DNA of 64,000 bases from positions 1,602,501 through 1,666,500 of the forward strand of contig NZ_CP018154.1 of the NCBI RefSeq assembly GCF_001889025.1, written 5' to 3'. The position numbers and the translations under genes are program-made. This stretch comes from Sphingorhabdus lutea (GTDB lineage: Bacteria; Pseudomonadota; Alphaproteobacteria; Sphingomonadales; Sphingomonadaceae). Below the pieces are notes generated by a model. It saw only the letters and a list, made by a program, of their open reading frames with translations. It did no database searches and was not told where the DNA came from. Below, in pieces: positions 25,925 to 35,173 of this stretch; position 1 is the first letter of the stretch, and each line of letters begins with the position of its first letter.

Positions 25925-26951
25925 ACGCAAAATTACGGGGCTGGCTTTATTATTGCCGGCTTCAATATTCCTGCAAAGCTGCAGCTCATCAGATGGAAAT
26001 AAGGATGTACGAACTGCGCCGGTTAATAATCCGGCCTCTATTTCCGATTTTCCTGTAAAAATTGGTGCTCCTTATGATGTGAATGGCACAAAATATGTGC
26101 CGCAAGATGTCGCCAATTATGATGAGGTTGGCTATGCCAGCTATTATGGTGAGGAATTGGCCGGTCGGCCAACGGCCAATGGTGAAATTTTTAATCCAAA
26201 TTATATCAGCGCGGCGCACAAAACCCTGCCTCTGCCTAGTTATGTAGAGGTAACATCATTGGAAACTGGACGTACTATTTTGGTTCGGATCAATGATCGT
26301 GGGCCCTTTGCCAATGATCGGTTGATTGATTTATCCCAAGGCGCAGCACGTCAATTGGGCATTACGTCGGCAGGTGTGGCGGGCGTCCGCGTGCGAAAGG
26401 TTAATCCGCCAGAACAGGAAAAGGCAGTGCTTCGTCAAGGGGCTCAAATTACACAAAGATTGGACACTCCCGAATCACTGCTTCGAATATTACGCGATAA
26501 TTTGAACAAATTGCCAAAGCCCGTGCCGGTAAAGCGCGCATCGGTTGCCCCTGCACCAGCCGCCGCTCCAGCGGGCGCAAATGGCACTGCCCGTAATAAT
26601 GTAGCCGGTGCGCCCTATGCGCGACCATCGGCGCAAAATAATAAGCCTGCATCTCAAAATCGTCAGGGCCGATTTGTAGTTGAAAATGGCAAGGGGCAAC
26701 CATCACAGCCGGCGCCTGCATCAGCGGCCACGCAAGCATCCTCTGGCTATGTTGTGCAAATTGGATCGTTCAGTTCTCGTTCGCGTGCAGAGGCATTGGC
26801 GCGCAAAACAGGTGCAAAAACCATGGTGGATAGCAGCGGAAAATTATACCGTGTTCGCTTTGGTCCTTATTCAAGTGAGGCAGAGGCGCAAGGAAAGCTG
26901 GAATCTATTCGCCAACAAGGCTATTCGGGGGCAAAGCTTTATCGGGAGTGA
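25908..26951 (+). CDS. rlpA: Septal ring lipoprotein RlpA with SPOR domain
   Basis: Lytic transglycosylase acting on denuded glycan at the division septum. The start at 25908 gives a lipoprotein signal (lipobox LQSC). The double-psi beta-barrel runs from GYASYYGEELAGRPTANGE to LIDLSQGAARQLGI, with the conserved H of SAAHKTLPLPS and D of RINDRGPF. After an Ala/Pro/Gln-rich linker, the last ~75 residues form a SPOR domain (GYVVQIGSFSSRSRAEALA). The linker is long. It is followed 30 bases later by the carboxypeptidase gene, extending the cell-wall operon. Confidence 0.93.
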   Translation: MNLLIKRKITGLALLLPASIFLQSCSSSDGNKDVRTAPVNNPASISDFPVKIGAPYDVNGTKYVPQDVANYDEVGYASYYGEELAGRPTANGEIFNPNYISAAHKTLPLPSYVEVTSLETGRTILVRINDRGPFANDRLIDLSQGAARQLGITSAGVAGVRVRKVNPPEQEKAVLRQGAQITQRLDTPESLLRILRDNLNKLPKPVPVKRASVAPAPAAAPAGANGTARNNVAGAPYARPSAQNNKPASQNRQGRFVVENGKGQPSQPAPASAATQASSGYVVQIGSFSSRSRAEALARKTGAKTMVDSSGKLYRVRFGPYSSEAEAQGKLESIRQQGYSGAKLYRE

Positions 26952-26981
26952 CTCGGACGTCATTCCCAATCATCATTTGGA

Positions 26982-28139
26982 ATGGGAATAATGTCTAAAA
27001 TCATCCGTATAATCACTGGCGCTGTTGCCTTTTCGGCTATAATTCAACCTGTTGGGGCTGCATCTACTTTTGATGCAAAGGCGCCCATCGCCTATATGAT
27101 TGATTTGTCATCGGGCGCAATTTTATATGCGCGTGATGAAAATAAACAAATTCCTCCTGCCTCTATGGCAAAAATGATGACTGTTTATGTTGCATTTGAT
27201 CAAATTAAACAGGGCAAGTTAAAATTAAATCAAAAAATTACAGTTCGGCCCGACACATGGAAAAAATGGAATAATCAAGGTTCCACCATGTTTTTAAAGC
27301 CAAATGAACAGGTGACAGTCGCCGATTTATTGCATGGCATTGTTACTTTATCAGGCAATGATGCGTCGGTTGTGTTGGCCGAGGGAATTGCAGGTAGTGA
27401 GGCCGAATTTGTCAATTTAATGAATGTAACGGCCAAAAAAATTGGTTTGAATAATAGCAGATTTGGAACATGCAATGGTTGGCCGGATGAGGGAAGAACC
27501 CTTGTCACCGCAAAGGATTTGGGTGTATTGGGCCAACGTACCATTTATGATTTTCCCAAATTATATAAAGAATTTTATGGCCTTAGCGAGTTTAAATGGA
27601 ATGGCATAAGCCAGCCAAATAGAAACCCTATATTGGGTAAAATTGCCGGTGCAGACGGATTGAAAACAGGCCATACCGAAGAGGCAGGATATGGTTTTGC
27701 CGGAACGGCGGAACAAAATGGCCGCCGTATTGTGATGGTCGTTGCCGGATTGGACAGTTTTAATGGCCGTGTTGATGAGTCTGTTCGATTTATGAATTGG
27801 GGTTTTCAGGCATGGACAACCAAGCCATTATATAAATCAGGCAATATGGTATATAATGTGCCCGTGCAATTGGGCAGCCAAGGCAGCATAGATGCAATTG
27901 CACCGCGCGATTTGGCCGTAACAATGCCCAAAAGCGAAGATGGCCCATATAAATTATTCGTCCGGTATAAAGGTCCAATAAAGGCGCCGATAAAGGCCGG
28001 CGATGTTGTTGCCCATTTGGTGGTAAAACCTGATAATGGGGCGGAACAAAGCATGGAATTGGTCGCATCAGAAGATGTGAACGAGGCAGGTTTTTTTGGC
28101 CGCCTTTGGAATGGATTTAAGGCCATATTCGGATTTTAA
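26982..28139 (+). CDS. D-alanyl-D-alanine carboxypeptidase (PBP5/6-type)
   Basis: Trims the terminal D-Ala from peptidoglycan stem peptides in the periplasm. The serine-protease-like triad is complete: SMAK with catalytic Ser61, SGN near 122, and KTG near 227 (GLKTGHTEEAG). A signal peptide precedes it and the C-terminus ends in an amphipathic helix (FFGRLWNGFKAIFGF), the usual membrane anchor. 385 aa is standard. The start at 26982 has no obvious ribosome-binding site; ATG 26991 is an alternative. It is followed 17 bases later by tmk. Confidence 0.94.
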   Translation: MGIMSKIIRIITGAVAFSAIIQPVGAASTFDAKAPIAYMIDLSSGAILYARDENKQIPPASMAKMMTVYVAFDQIKQGKLKLNQKITVRPDTWKKWNNQGSTMFLKPNEQVTVADLLHGIVTLSGNDASVVLAEGIAGSEAEFVNLMNVTAKKIGLNNSRFGTCNGWPDEGRTLVTAKDLGVLGQRTIYDFPKLYKEFYGLSEFKWNGISQPNRNPILGKIAGADGLKTGHTEEAGYGFAGTAEQNGRRIVMVVAGLDSFNGRVDESVRFMNWGFQAWTTKPLYKSGNMVYNVPVQLGSQGSIDAIAPRDLAVTMPKSEDGPYKLFVRYKGPIKAPIKAGDVVAHLVVKPDNGAEQSMELVASEDVNEAGFFGRLWNGFKAIFGF

Positions 28140-28156
28140 GGTGGGGCAATTTTAAG

Positions 28157-28798
28157 ATGGCAAATGGGCGCGGCAAATTTATTTCAATAGAAGGCGGCGA
28201 GGGCGTCGGCAAATCAACACAAATCGCCTTATTATGCGATGCGTTAAATCGCCAATCTGTTGAAACGATAATCAGCCGCGAACCTGGCGGAACAGATGCT
28301 GCCGAAGAAATTCGGCAGATATTATTATCTGGCAATGACAATAAATTTTTCCCCCGTGCCGAGGCATTATTATTTGCCGCCGCGCGAAGCGAACATGTTG
28401 AGCGGTTAATTGAACCTGCTCTTCAAAACGGGAAATGGGTAATTTGCGACCGATTTATAGATTCCAGCAGAGCATATCAAAGCGGCGGTTCAGGATTAAA
28501 AGATGAAGAGATTATGACCCTGCACCAAATTGGTAGCGGTGGTTTATTACCCGACGCGACAATATTATTGGATATGGATTTATCCCAAGCATCACATAGA
28601 GTACAAAAAAGGCAAAAATTGCTTGGCGATGATGACCGAATTGGTTCACGCGAAGCGCAATTTCATGAAAATGTCCGCGCTGCTTTTTTATCCTATACAA
28701 AAGCCGAACCAACCAGATTTCATGTCATCAAAGCCAATCAAGATATTGATATTGTTGCAAAGGAAATTTTTGATATAGTTTCAAAGTTGATGTCATGA
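28157..28798 (+). CDS. tmk: Thymidylate kinase
   Basis: Phosphorylates dTMP to dTDP. The P-loop is EGGEGVGKST, the DRX motif VICDRFIDSSRAYQ, and the substrate-binding SREPGGTDAAEEIR lies near residue 40. At 213 aa it is a normal bacterial enzyme. Its stop overlaps the holB start by 4 bases (28795-28798), the common tmk-holB coupling. Confidence 0.97.
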   Translation: MANGRGKFISIEGGEGVGKSTQIALLCDALNRQSVETIISREPGGTDAAEEIRQILLSGNDNKFFPRAEALLFAAARSEHVERLIEPALQNGKWVICDRFIDSSRAYQSGGSGLKDEEIMTLHQIGSGGLLPDATILLDMDLSQASHRVQKRQKLLGDDDRIGSREAQFHENVRAAFLSYTKAEPTRFHVIKANQDIDIVAKEIFDIVSKLMS

Positions 28799-29763
28799 CG
28801 TCAACTTTACCCCATAATATCGATGAAAGCTCCAACGAAAATTGGCAAATATTTGCCAAGGGCCTTCATTCAAAACGCCTGCATCATGCATGGCTGCTTA
28901 TTGGACCAAAGGGGGTTGGTAAACGGGATTTCGCATTAAGGGCAGGGGCTGCATATCTGGACCCCAATGGCATTTATCAATCATTGCTTGAAAATTTTTC
29001 ACATCCCGATCAAATTATATTGGAACGTCCACTGGCCAAAGAGCCGGAGGAAGGAAAGAAGGCAGATGCTGATGCAGAGAGAAAAAGAAGCATTAATGTT
29101 GAACAAATTCGCCAGCTTCAAAAACGTTTGCTAACGAAACCGGGTATCGCCAATGGGCGCATCATCATTATAGATTCCATTGATGATTTGGAAAAATCAG
29201 CTGCAAATGCTTTATTAAAAAATCTAGAAGAGCCGCAGCCCGGCAATATTTTCATGTTGATAAGCCATCGGCCAGAAATATTATTACCGACTATCCGTTC
29301 AAGATGCCAGATTTTGAAATTTAACCGGCTTTCCGATGATGAATTAAGAGCCCAATTACCCTATATTGTGGGCGATTTACCCATGGAAGATTGGGATATT
29401 TTAATTAAATTGGCCAATGGTTCAATTGGCACGGCCAAGGCATATTATGATATAAATTTCATGGAGATTGAGAGAAAACTGCAAGAGATGGCCGCAAATC
29501 CGAATACGGCCATGCAGATTTCAGCATTTTTAATGTCCAAATTATCATTAAAGGCTGAACAGAAAAGATATGAAAATTTCCTTCAGCGTGTACCAATGTT
29601 AATTTACAATAAAATATGTGAGAATAATGGCCAATATATTGAACAAGATTATCTTTTATGGTCAAATTCAACAAAATTGGCAGGTCGCGCGATTAAAAAT
29701 TCGCTAGATAAAAAAACTGTCATTCTGCAAATGACCAATTATTTAAGCAAAATGAATAAATAA
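28795..29763 (+). CDS. holB: DNA polymerase III delta-prime subunit
   Basis: Clamp-loader subunit. An AAA+ fold is visible: GPKGVGKRDFALRAGAAYL as Walker A and ANALLKNLEEPQPG as the sensor/arm region, with IRSRCQILKFNRLSDDEL after it. The C-terminal collar is helical. It lies between tmk and metG, as in many alphaproteobacteria. The zinc-knuckle cysteines seen in E. coli are absent, which is usual in this class. Confidence 0.93.
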   Translation: MTSTLPHNIDESSNENWQIFAKGLHSKRLHHAWLLIGPKGVGKRDFALRAGAAYLDPNGIYQSLLENFSHPDQIILERPLAKEPEEGKKADADAERKRSINVEQIRQLQKRLLTKPGIANGRIIIIDSIDDLEKSAANALLKNLEEPQPGNIFMLISHRPEILLPTIRSRCQILKFNRLSDDELRAQLPYIVGDLPMEDWDILIKLANGSIGTAKAYYDINFMEIERKLQEMAANPNTAMQISAFLMSKLSLKAEQKRYENFLQRVPMLIYNKICENNGQYIEQDYLLWSNSTKLAGRAIKNSLDKKTVILQMTNYLSKMNK

Positions 29764-29798
29764 ACCAAAACATATTATAAAGAGTAAGAAATATTTGC

Positions 29799-31364
29799 AT
29801 GACCGAAAATTATTACATCACCACCGCGATTAGCTATCCCAATGGTCGCCCCCATATTGGCCATGCATATGAGGCAATTGCCGCCGATGTTGCCGCGCGA
29901 TTCCAACGCTCTATGGGGCGCAATGTACGCTTTCAAACTGGAACTGATGAACATGGTTTGAAAATGATGCAAAAAGCACGCGATTTGGGCATCACACCGC
30001 GCGAGCTGTCTGATGAAATGTCATCATATTTCATAGAGATGTGCGATAAACTTAATATTTCTTATGACAGATTTATCCGCACAATTGAAAATGAACATCA
30101 TGAGGCAAGTCAGGCTTTATGGATAGCAATGGAGGCCAAGGGTGATTTATATCTTGATCGATATGAAGGATGGTATTCGGTCCGCGATGAAGCATATTAT
30201 GATGAAAAAGAGTTAATCGAAGGAGAGGGAGGCGTTAAATTATCCCCACAAGGAACGGAGGTTGAATGGACGGTTGAGGAAAGCTGGTTTTTCAAACTTT
30301 CAAAATATGAGCAGCCATTGCTGAAATATTTTGAGGAAAACCCTGATTTTATTCGTCCGCAAAGCCGCATGAATGAAATTAAACGTTTTGTCGAAGGGGG
30401 CTTGCGTGATTTAAGCATTTCGCGAACCAGTTTTGATTGGGGCGTGAAAGTTCCCGGCAGTGAAAATCATGTCATGTATGTTTGGGTGGATGCATTGACA
30501 AACTATCTAACTGGTCTTGGTTATCCCCATCAAAGCGAGGATATGGAAAATTTCTGGCCCGCAAGCTTGCATTTAATTGGTAAGGATATTGTGCGTTTCC
30601 ATGCGGTATATTGGCCCGCATTTTTGATGAGCGCAGATATTGCATTACCGCATCAGGTATTTGGCCATGGCTTCTTGCTTAATAAGGGCGAAAAAATGTC
30701 AAAGTCATTAGGCAATGTGGTCGATCCTATGAACATGGCCGAACAATTTGGCGTTGATCAATTACGTTATTATTTGCTTCGTGAGATTAGCTTTGGTCAA
30801 GATGGCAGCTATAGCGCGGAGTCCATCATTCGCACATCAAATGCCGATTTATCGAATAGTTTTGGTAATTTGGCACAGCGCAGCCTTTCCATGATTTTTA
30901 AGAATATGGGCGGCCAGCTCAAAATGCCATCTTTAAACCGGGCGCCTGATTTAGAGCTTTTGGAATTTGTAAGGGCTTCTTGCCAGCAAGATATGGCCAA
31001 AGCATTTGGAAAATTGGATTTTTCTGCGGGTATAGAAATTTGGTTAAAGGCGGTATTTGCATGTAACCAATATATTGATGAGCAAGCACCATGGGGTTTA
31101 AAGAAAACTGATCCCGAAGCGATGGAAGACGTTTTAATGACATTATTATTGGCCATTCATGATCTTAGCATTGCGATAAAGCCAGTTATTCCAGTATCTT
31201 GTGATAAAATATTAGACCAAATCTTGGTAAGTGAGGCGCAAAGAAATTTTGCTGATATTGCGGATAAAAATTGGCTGTCGCAATTGGTAGAGCAGGGCAA
31301 GGCTATTATTCAACCACAAGGCGTCTTTCCGCGATTGGAATTGCCAGCCGAAACGGAAGTATAA
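29799..31364 (+). CDS. metG: Methionyl-tRNA synthetase
   Basis: Charges tRNA-Met. The class I HIGH motif is YPNGRPHIGHAYEAI and KMSKS is GEKMSKSLGNVVDP. Between them YYDEKEL replaces the zinc-binding cysteines, so this is the zinc-free MetG2 form. At 521 aa it lacks the C-terminal tRNA-binding extension found in longer enzymes. It lies 35 bases downstream of holB and 9 bases upstream of tatD, in one transcript. Confidence 0.97.
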   Translation: MTENYYITTAISYPNGRPHIGHAYEAIAADVAARFQRSMGRNVRFQTGTDEHGLKMMQKARDLGITPRELSDEMSSYFIEMCDKLNISYDRFIRTIENEHHEASQALWIAMEAKGDLYLDRYEGWYSVRDEAYYDEKELIEGEGGVKLSPQGTEVEWTVEESWFFKLSKYEQPLLKYFEENPDFIRPQSRMNEIKRFVEGGLRDLSISRTSFDWGVKVPGSENHVMYVWVDALTNYLTGLGYPHQSEDMENFWPASLHLIGKDIVRFHAVYWPAFLMSADIALPHQVFGHGFLLNKGEKMSKSLGNVVDPMNMAEQFGVDQLRYYLLREISFGQDGSYSAESIIRTSNADLSNSFGNLAQRSLSMIFKNMGGQLKMPSLNRAPDLELLEFVRASCQQDMAKAFGKLDFSAGIEIWLKAVFACNQYIDEQAPWGLKKTDPEAMEDVLMTLLLAIHDLSIAIKPVIPVSCDKILDQILVSEAQRNFADIADKNWLSQLVEQGKAIIQPQGVFPRLELPAETEV

Positions 31365-31373
31365 GACGGCGTT

Positions 31374-32150
31374 ATGTTAATAGATTCCCATTGTCATTTA
31401 AATTATAAAGGCATTATCGAACGTCAGGCGGATGTTTTGAGCCATGCCCGATCCGTAGGGGTGAGGGGGATGTTAAATATTTCCACCCGCGAATGCGAAT
31501 GGGATGACATAATAAACCTAGCTGAACAGGAGCAGGATATTTGGGCATCGGTTGGCATCCACCCACATGAGGCAGATAGCCATCCGGATATTGATTTGGA
31601 AAAATTAATATCTCGCGCTCAGCATCCAAAGGTTGTGGCCATTGGTGAAACCGGTCTTGATTATTATTATGATAAAAGCGACCGAGATAATCAAAAGAAC
31701 AGCTTTCGAACCCATATTCATGCCGCGCAGGAAACGGGTCTGCCCATCATCATTCACACAAGGGACGCCGAGGATGATACAGCCGATATTTTAAAACAGG
31801 AAATGGCCCGCAAAAAATTTGGAGCGGTTATCCATTGTTTTACCGCTAGCCAGTCATTTGCCGAAATTGCTTTGGACATTGGCTGCTATATCTCCATTTC
31901 GGGAATTGTAACGTTTAAAAATGCCCAAAGCCTGCAAGAATCGGCTAAAATAATTCCATTGAACCGTTTATTGGTGGAAACAGACTCTCCATTTTTGGCG
32001 CCTGTTCCGCATCGCGGAAAACCATGTGAGCCAGCCTTTGTCGCCGATACTGCAAATTTTCTTGCCACATTGCGCGGTGAACCATTGGACATATTATTAA
32101 AGGCGACAGGTCAAAATTTCTTCACATTATTTTCCAAGGCAAAATTATAG
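31374..32150 (+). CDS. TatD-family metal-dependent hydrolase (DNase)
   Basis: 258 aa. Metal ligands: SHCHLN at residues 4-9, SVGIHPHEA, GETGLDYYY, and HTRDAEDD, then VIHCFTASQ and VETDSPFLAP near the end. TatD proteins are exonucleases of the amidohydrolase fold. Position after metG is conserved across many bacteria. No gene-specific start evidence (weak ribosome-binding site), but the N-terminal motif fixes the start. Confidence 0.94.
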   Translation: MLIDSHCHLNYKGIIERQADVLSHARSVGVRGMLNISTRECEWDDIINLAEQEQDIWASVGIHPHEADSHPDIDLEKLISRAQHPKVVAIGETGLDYYYDKSDRDNQKNSFRTHIHAAQETGLPIIIHTRDAEDDTADILKQEMARKKFGAVIHCFTASQSFAEIALDIGCYISISGIVTFKNAQSLQESAKIIPLNRLLVETDSPFLAPVPHRGKPCEPAFVADTANFLATLRGEPLDILLKATGQNFFTLFSKAKL

Positions 32151-32161
32151 GACGATATCAT

Positions 32162-32329
32162 ATGGATGATAGATTAGGACAGATTTTATATAGCATTGCT
32201 TTATTAACTCTTGTTGGTTCGGCATTGGCATATCGTAATTTATCATTGGGTTCGATGGCGAAAATGGCGATAATATGGGTTGGATTATTCGCAATAGCGG
32301 GGATAATTTTTGGAATAATTATGGGCTGA
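32162..32329 (+). CDS. Small two-helix membrane protein
   Basis: A 55-aa frame, with AGGA (overlapping the tatD stop) 9 bases before the ATG. Two hydrophobic helices, about residues 8-24 and 34-54, are separated by AYRNLSLGSMAKM. The pattern resembles the N-terminal membrane part of the retropepsin-like protease that often follows here in sphingomonads (a resemblance from memory). No protease domain follows, so it could be a shrunken remnant or an independent small protein. Confidence 0.65.
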   Translation: MDDRLGQILYSIALLTLVGSALAYRNLSLGSMAKMAIIWVGLFAIAGIIFGIIMG

Positions 32330-32440
32330 ATGACTAATATTAAATATATTGATAATATATATTATGTTAAATAATAATCTATTATTAAGCGATCTTGCCC
32401 ATTATTCATGAACCACATTAGAAAGCTTACACGATATTAT

Positions 32441-33250
32441 ATGAATGAAATAAAACGCCTTAAACAAATAATGCGCACGCTTCGCGATCCAATTCATGGT
32501 TGCCCATGGGATAAGGAACAAAATTTTGAAACAATAGCGCCTTATACAATTGAAGAAGCCTATGAAGTGCAGGATGCCATTCAGCGTAAAGATTATAACG
32601 ATCTTAAAGATGAGCTTGGTGATTTATTATTACAGATAATTTTTCACAGCCAAATGGCAGACGAAATGGAATTATTTGACTTTGATGATGTAGTAAAGTC
32701 AATAAGCGATAAAATGGAGCGTCGGCATCCGCATATATTTGGCGATATCATTGCGCATAATAAAGCAGAAATTAAAAAAAATTGGGAGGATATAAAGGCT
32801 AGTGAAAGGCAGGCAAAACAATCAAATTCCGCCATGCCAGAAGGTGCTCTTTCAGGAGTTGCTATGTCCCTACCCGCCTTATCACGAGCAGAAAAAATTC
32901 AAAAAAGAGCGGCGAGAATAGGGTTTGATTGGCAGGATTCATCTGGGCCAAAGAATAAAATATTTGAAGAAATAAATGAATTTGAAGAAGCTATGTCAGT
33001 GAATGACAAAGTTGACGAGGCTGGCGATATATTATTTTCGGTCGTAAATTGGCTTCGCTTCCAAAAAATTGATCCAGAAGCGGCGCTGCGTCAGGCAAAT
33101 TATAAATTTCAATCAAGATTTGAAGTAATGGAGCAAATTATCCAAGAAGAATATGGAGTGAATTATCAAGACGAATTAAAGAATTTATCCCCCGATAAAT
33201 GGGAGGAATATTGGAATTTTGCAAAAATAAAGCTTTCTACAAAATCTTAA
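32441..33250 (+). CDS. mazG: Nucleoside triphosphate pyrophosphohydrolase MazG
   Basis: Hydrolyses NTPs to NMP and PPi, a house-cleaning activity. Two MazG domains: the first holds LRDPIHGCPWDKEQNFE, EEAYEVQDAI and LKDELGDLLLQIIFH (ExxE-12-28-ExxD metal site), and the second KIFEEINEFEEA and VDEAGDILFSVVNW. ATG 32441 gives the usual short N-terminus; ATG 32408 adds 11 residues, and neither has a clear ribosome-binding site. It converges on hflX and overlaps it by 4 bases. Confidence 0.95.
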   Translation: MNEIKRLKQIMRTLRDPIHGCPWDKEQNFETIAPYTIEEAYEVQDAIQRKDYNDLKDELGDLLLQIIFHSQMADEMELFDFDDVVKSISDKMERRHPHIFGDIIAHNKAEIKKNWEDIKASERQAKQSNSAMPEGALSGVAMSLPALSRAEKIQKRAARIGFDWQDSSGPKNKIFEEINEFEEAMSVNDKVDEAGDILFSVVNWLRFQKIDPEAALRQANYKFQSRFEVMEQIIQEEYGVNYQDELKNLSPDKWEEYWNFAKIKLSTKS

Positions 33251-34599
33251 ATATCAACCATTATATCTTGAAATCTTTCTGAAAAACGGCCCCATAATGT
33301 TTTTGGTAAAATAATGTTTGCCGTCACATTTCCATTTTCATCACGGCTAAGTTCCTCCACATCGCCATTTTCATATGACCATGCAAGCGCCGCGCCATGT
33401 TGCGGGGCAAAAATTATCTGTTTCTGCTCGCTACCTTCCAATAATTTTTGCGAAATAACATTTATTAAATTATCGATCCCTTCCCCATTATGGGCGGAAA
33501 TCAACATGATATTTTTATCTTGAGAAACCTTATGGGTTAAATCCTCCTTGGCATCCTCGTCCAACAAATCGCATTTATTCCATAATTCCATAATCGGAAT
33601 ATCTGATTTTTCAGATATTATATCCTCATCTGGGCCCGAAATATTAAGGCCAAGCTCGCTCAAAACATTTTCAACATCTTGTTTTTGCAAAAAAGTTTCC
33701 TCATGCGATATATCACGAACATGAAGGATTAAATCGGCATTTAATACCTCTTCTAATGTCGCGCGAAATGCTGCAATTAATTGCGTGGGAAGTTCGGATA
33801 CAAAACCAACGGTGTCGGACAATATTACTTTTGCAATGCCAGGCAGCTTTATTTCTGCCATTTTGGGGTCAAGTGTGGCAAATAACATGTCTGCGCTTAA
33901 CATATCTCTGCCCGTTAAACGGTTGAATAATGTAGATTTTCCAGCATTTGTATATCCAACTAAAGCAATAACGGGCCATGGCGCGCGCTGTCTTCTTTTT
34001 CGCTGCAGCCCACGTGTTTTTTGAACTTCTGCCAATTGCCGGCGCAATTTCGCCATCCGCGCCCTTATCATACGCCGATCGGCCTCAATCTGCGTTTCGC
34101 CGGGCCCACCCAAAAAGCCAAAACCACCGCGTTGGCGCTCTAAATGGGTCCAGCTGCGAACTAGCCGCCCTGCCTGATAATCCAAATGAGCAAGCTCAAC
34201 CTGCAGGCGCCCCTCGGCCGTTTCGGCACGCTCTCCAAATATTTCAAGTATTAAACCGGTGCGGTCAATGACCTTAGTTTTGAATTTATTTTCTAAATTG
34301 CGCTGTTGTATCGGGGTTAAAACATTATCAACAATGACAATTTCAATATTATTAGCCTCAATTGCTTCCATTGCGGCTTCAACTTGGCCGCCGCCAATTA
34401 AAGTTTTCGCATTTGGTCTGCGAACCTTAAAAGAACGGCATGCAATGATGTCGAGCCCAATTGCGCGGGCAAGGCCCTTTGCCTCTTCCTCCCTACCCTC
34501 TGGGGCGGTGCGGCTATCGCCTTCTAAAATGGGGCATAAAATATATGTTGCCGCGCCATATGAAAATTGGTCAGTTTCCGCCCGATTAAAAACGCTCAA
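33247..34599 (-). CDS. hflX: GTPase HflX
   Basis: Ribosome-splitting GTPase of the Obg/HflX class. The HflX-specific N-terminal domain ends in [20 protein letters not shown]. The G domain has [16 protein letters not shown] (G1), [10 protein letters not shown] (G3) and NKCDLLDE (G4). 450 aa is typical. The start is TTG at 34599, overlapping the hfq stop (TTGA), which ties its translation to hfq as in the classical hfq-hflX order. Confidence 0.95.
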   Translation of the reverse strand: MSVFNRAETDQFSYGAATYILCPILEGDSRTAPEGREEEAKGLARAIGLDIIACRSFKVRRPNAKTLIGGGQVEAAMEAIEANNIEIVIVDNVLTPIQQRNLENKFKTKVIDRTGLILEIFGERAETAEGRLQVELAHLDYQAGRLVRSWTHLERQRGGFGFLGGPGETQIEADRRMIRARMAKLRRQLAEVQKTRGLQRKRRQRAPWPVIALVGYTNAGKSTLFNRLTGRDMLSADMLFATLDPKMAEIKLPGIAKVILSDTVGFVSELPTQLIAAFRATLEEVLNADLILHVRDISHEETFLQKQDVENVLSELGLNISGPDEDIISEKSDIPIMELWNKCDLLDEDAKEDLTHKVSQDKNIMLISAHNGEGIDNLINVISQKLLEGSEQKQIIFAPQHGAALAWSYENGDVEELSRDENGNVTANIILPKTLWGRFSERFQDIMVDI

Positions 34600-35081
34600 A
34601 GGCTATCCTCATCAATATTATATTCGGCTAAATTCACCGTTGTTGCCGGCTGTATTGTGGACAATGCATGTTTATAGACCAGCTGAGTCATATTATCACG
34701 TTCTAACAACACCGAAAAAAGATCATAGGATAAAATATGCCCTTGCAACATCACGCCATTGACCAAAAACATAGTAACTTGTTCTTCTTTATCCTGCATC
34801 GCATAAAGAAAAATATCCTGCAGCCCTTTACGTTTATTTTTGGTGCCATCTTTTTCAGCTATGTCGAGTTCAACCTCTGCGCCGGGCATAATTGTTGAAA
34901 TTGAATGTTTATAAACAAGTTGCGATTGGCCATCACGCCGTAATAATATTGAAAAATTATCAAACCAAGTTACAATCCCTTGTAATTTAACACCCTTTAC
35001 CAAGAATATCGACGCGGGAGTTTTGGTTTTGCGTAGGCTGTTTAAAAAGCGATCTTGTAATCCATTATTGTGATCTGACAT
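34596..35081 (-). CDS. hfq: RNA chaperone Hfq, two tandem Sm domains
   Basis: Binds sRNAs and mRNAs. Two complete Sm cores lie in 161 aa: residues 8-66 (LQDRFLNSL ... [11 protein letters not shown]) and 87-145 (LQDIFLYAM ... [11 protein letters not shown]). Each has the Gln of LQD and the YKHxxST loop. A charged linker (about 67-86) joins them. The normal protein is a hexamer of single domains near 80-100 aa. With two, a trimer would give the same six-fold ring. A second copy has diverged more than the first. Confidence 0.96.
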   Translation of the reverse strand: MSDHNNGLQDRFLNSLRKTKTPASIFLVKGVKLQGIVTWFDNFSILLRRDGQSQLVYKHSISTIMPGAEVELDIAEKDGTKNKRKGLQDIFLYAMQDKEEQVTMFLVNGVMLQGHILSYDLFSVLLERDNMTQLVYKHALSTIQPATTVNLAEYNIDEDSL

Positions 35082-35173
35082 TTTTTTACCTTTTTATTAT
35101 TTTTTTGTCATCTTCTTATGTGGTGTAAATATGATGAAGAGCAAGGATTAATTCGCAATATACCTCATTAAAA

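Noticed and set aside
26942..26990. Short CATTCC/GGAATG dyad between rlpA and the carboxypeptidase gene
   Set aside because: Only 6 bp with a 12-base loop and no U-run; too weak for a terminator or operator.
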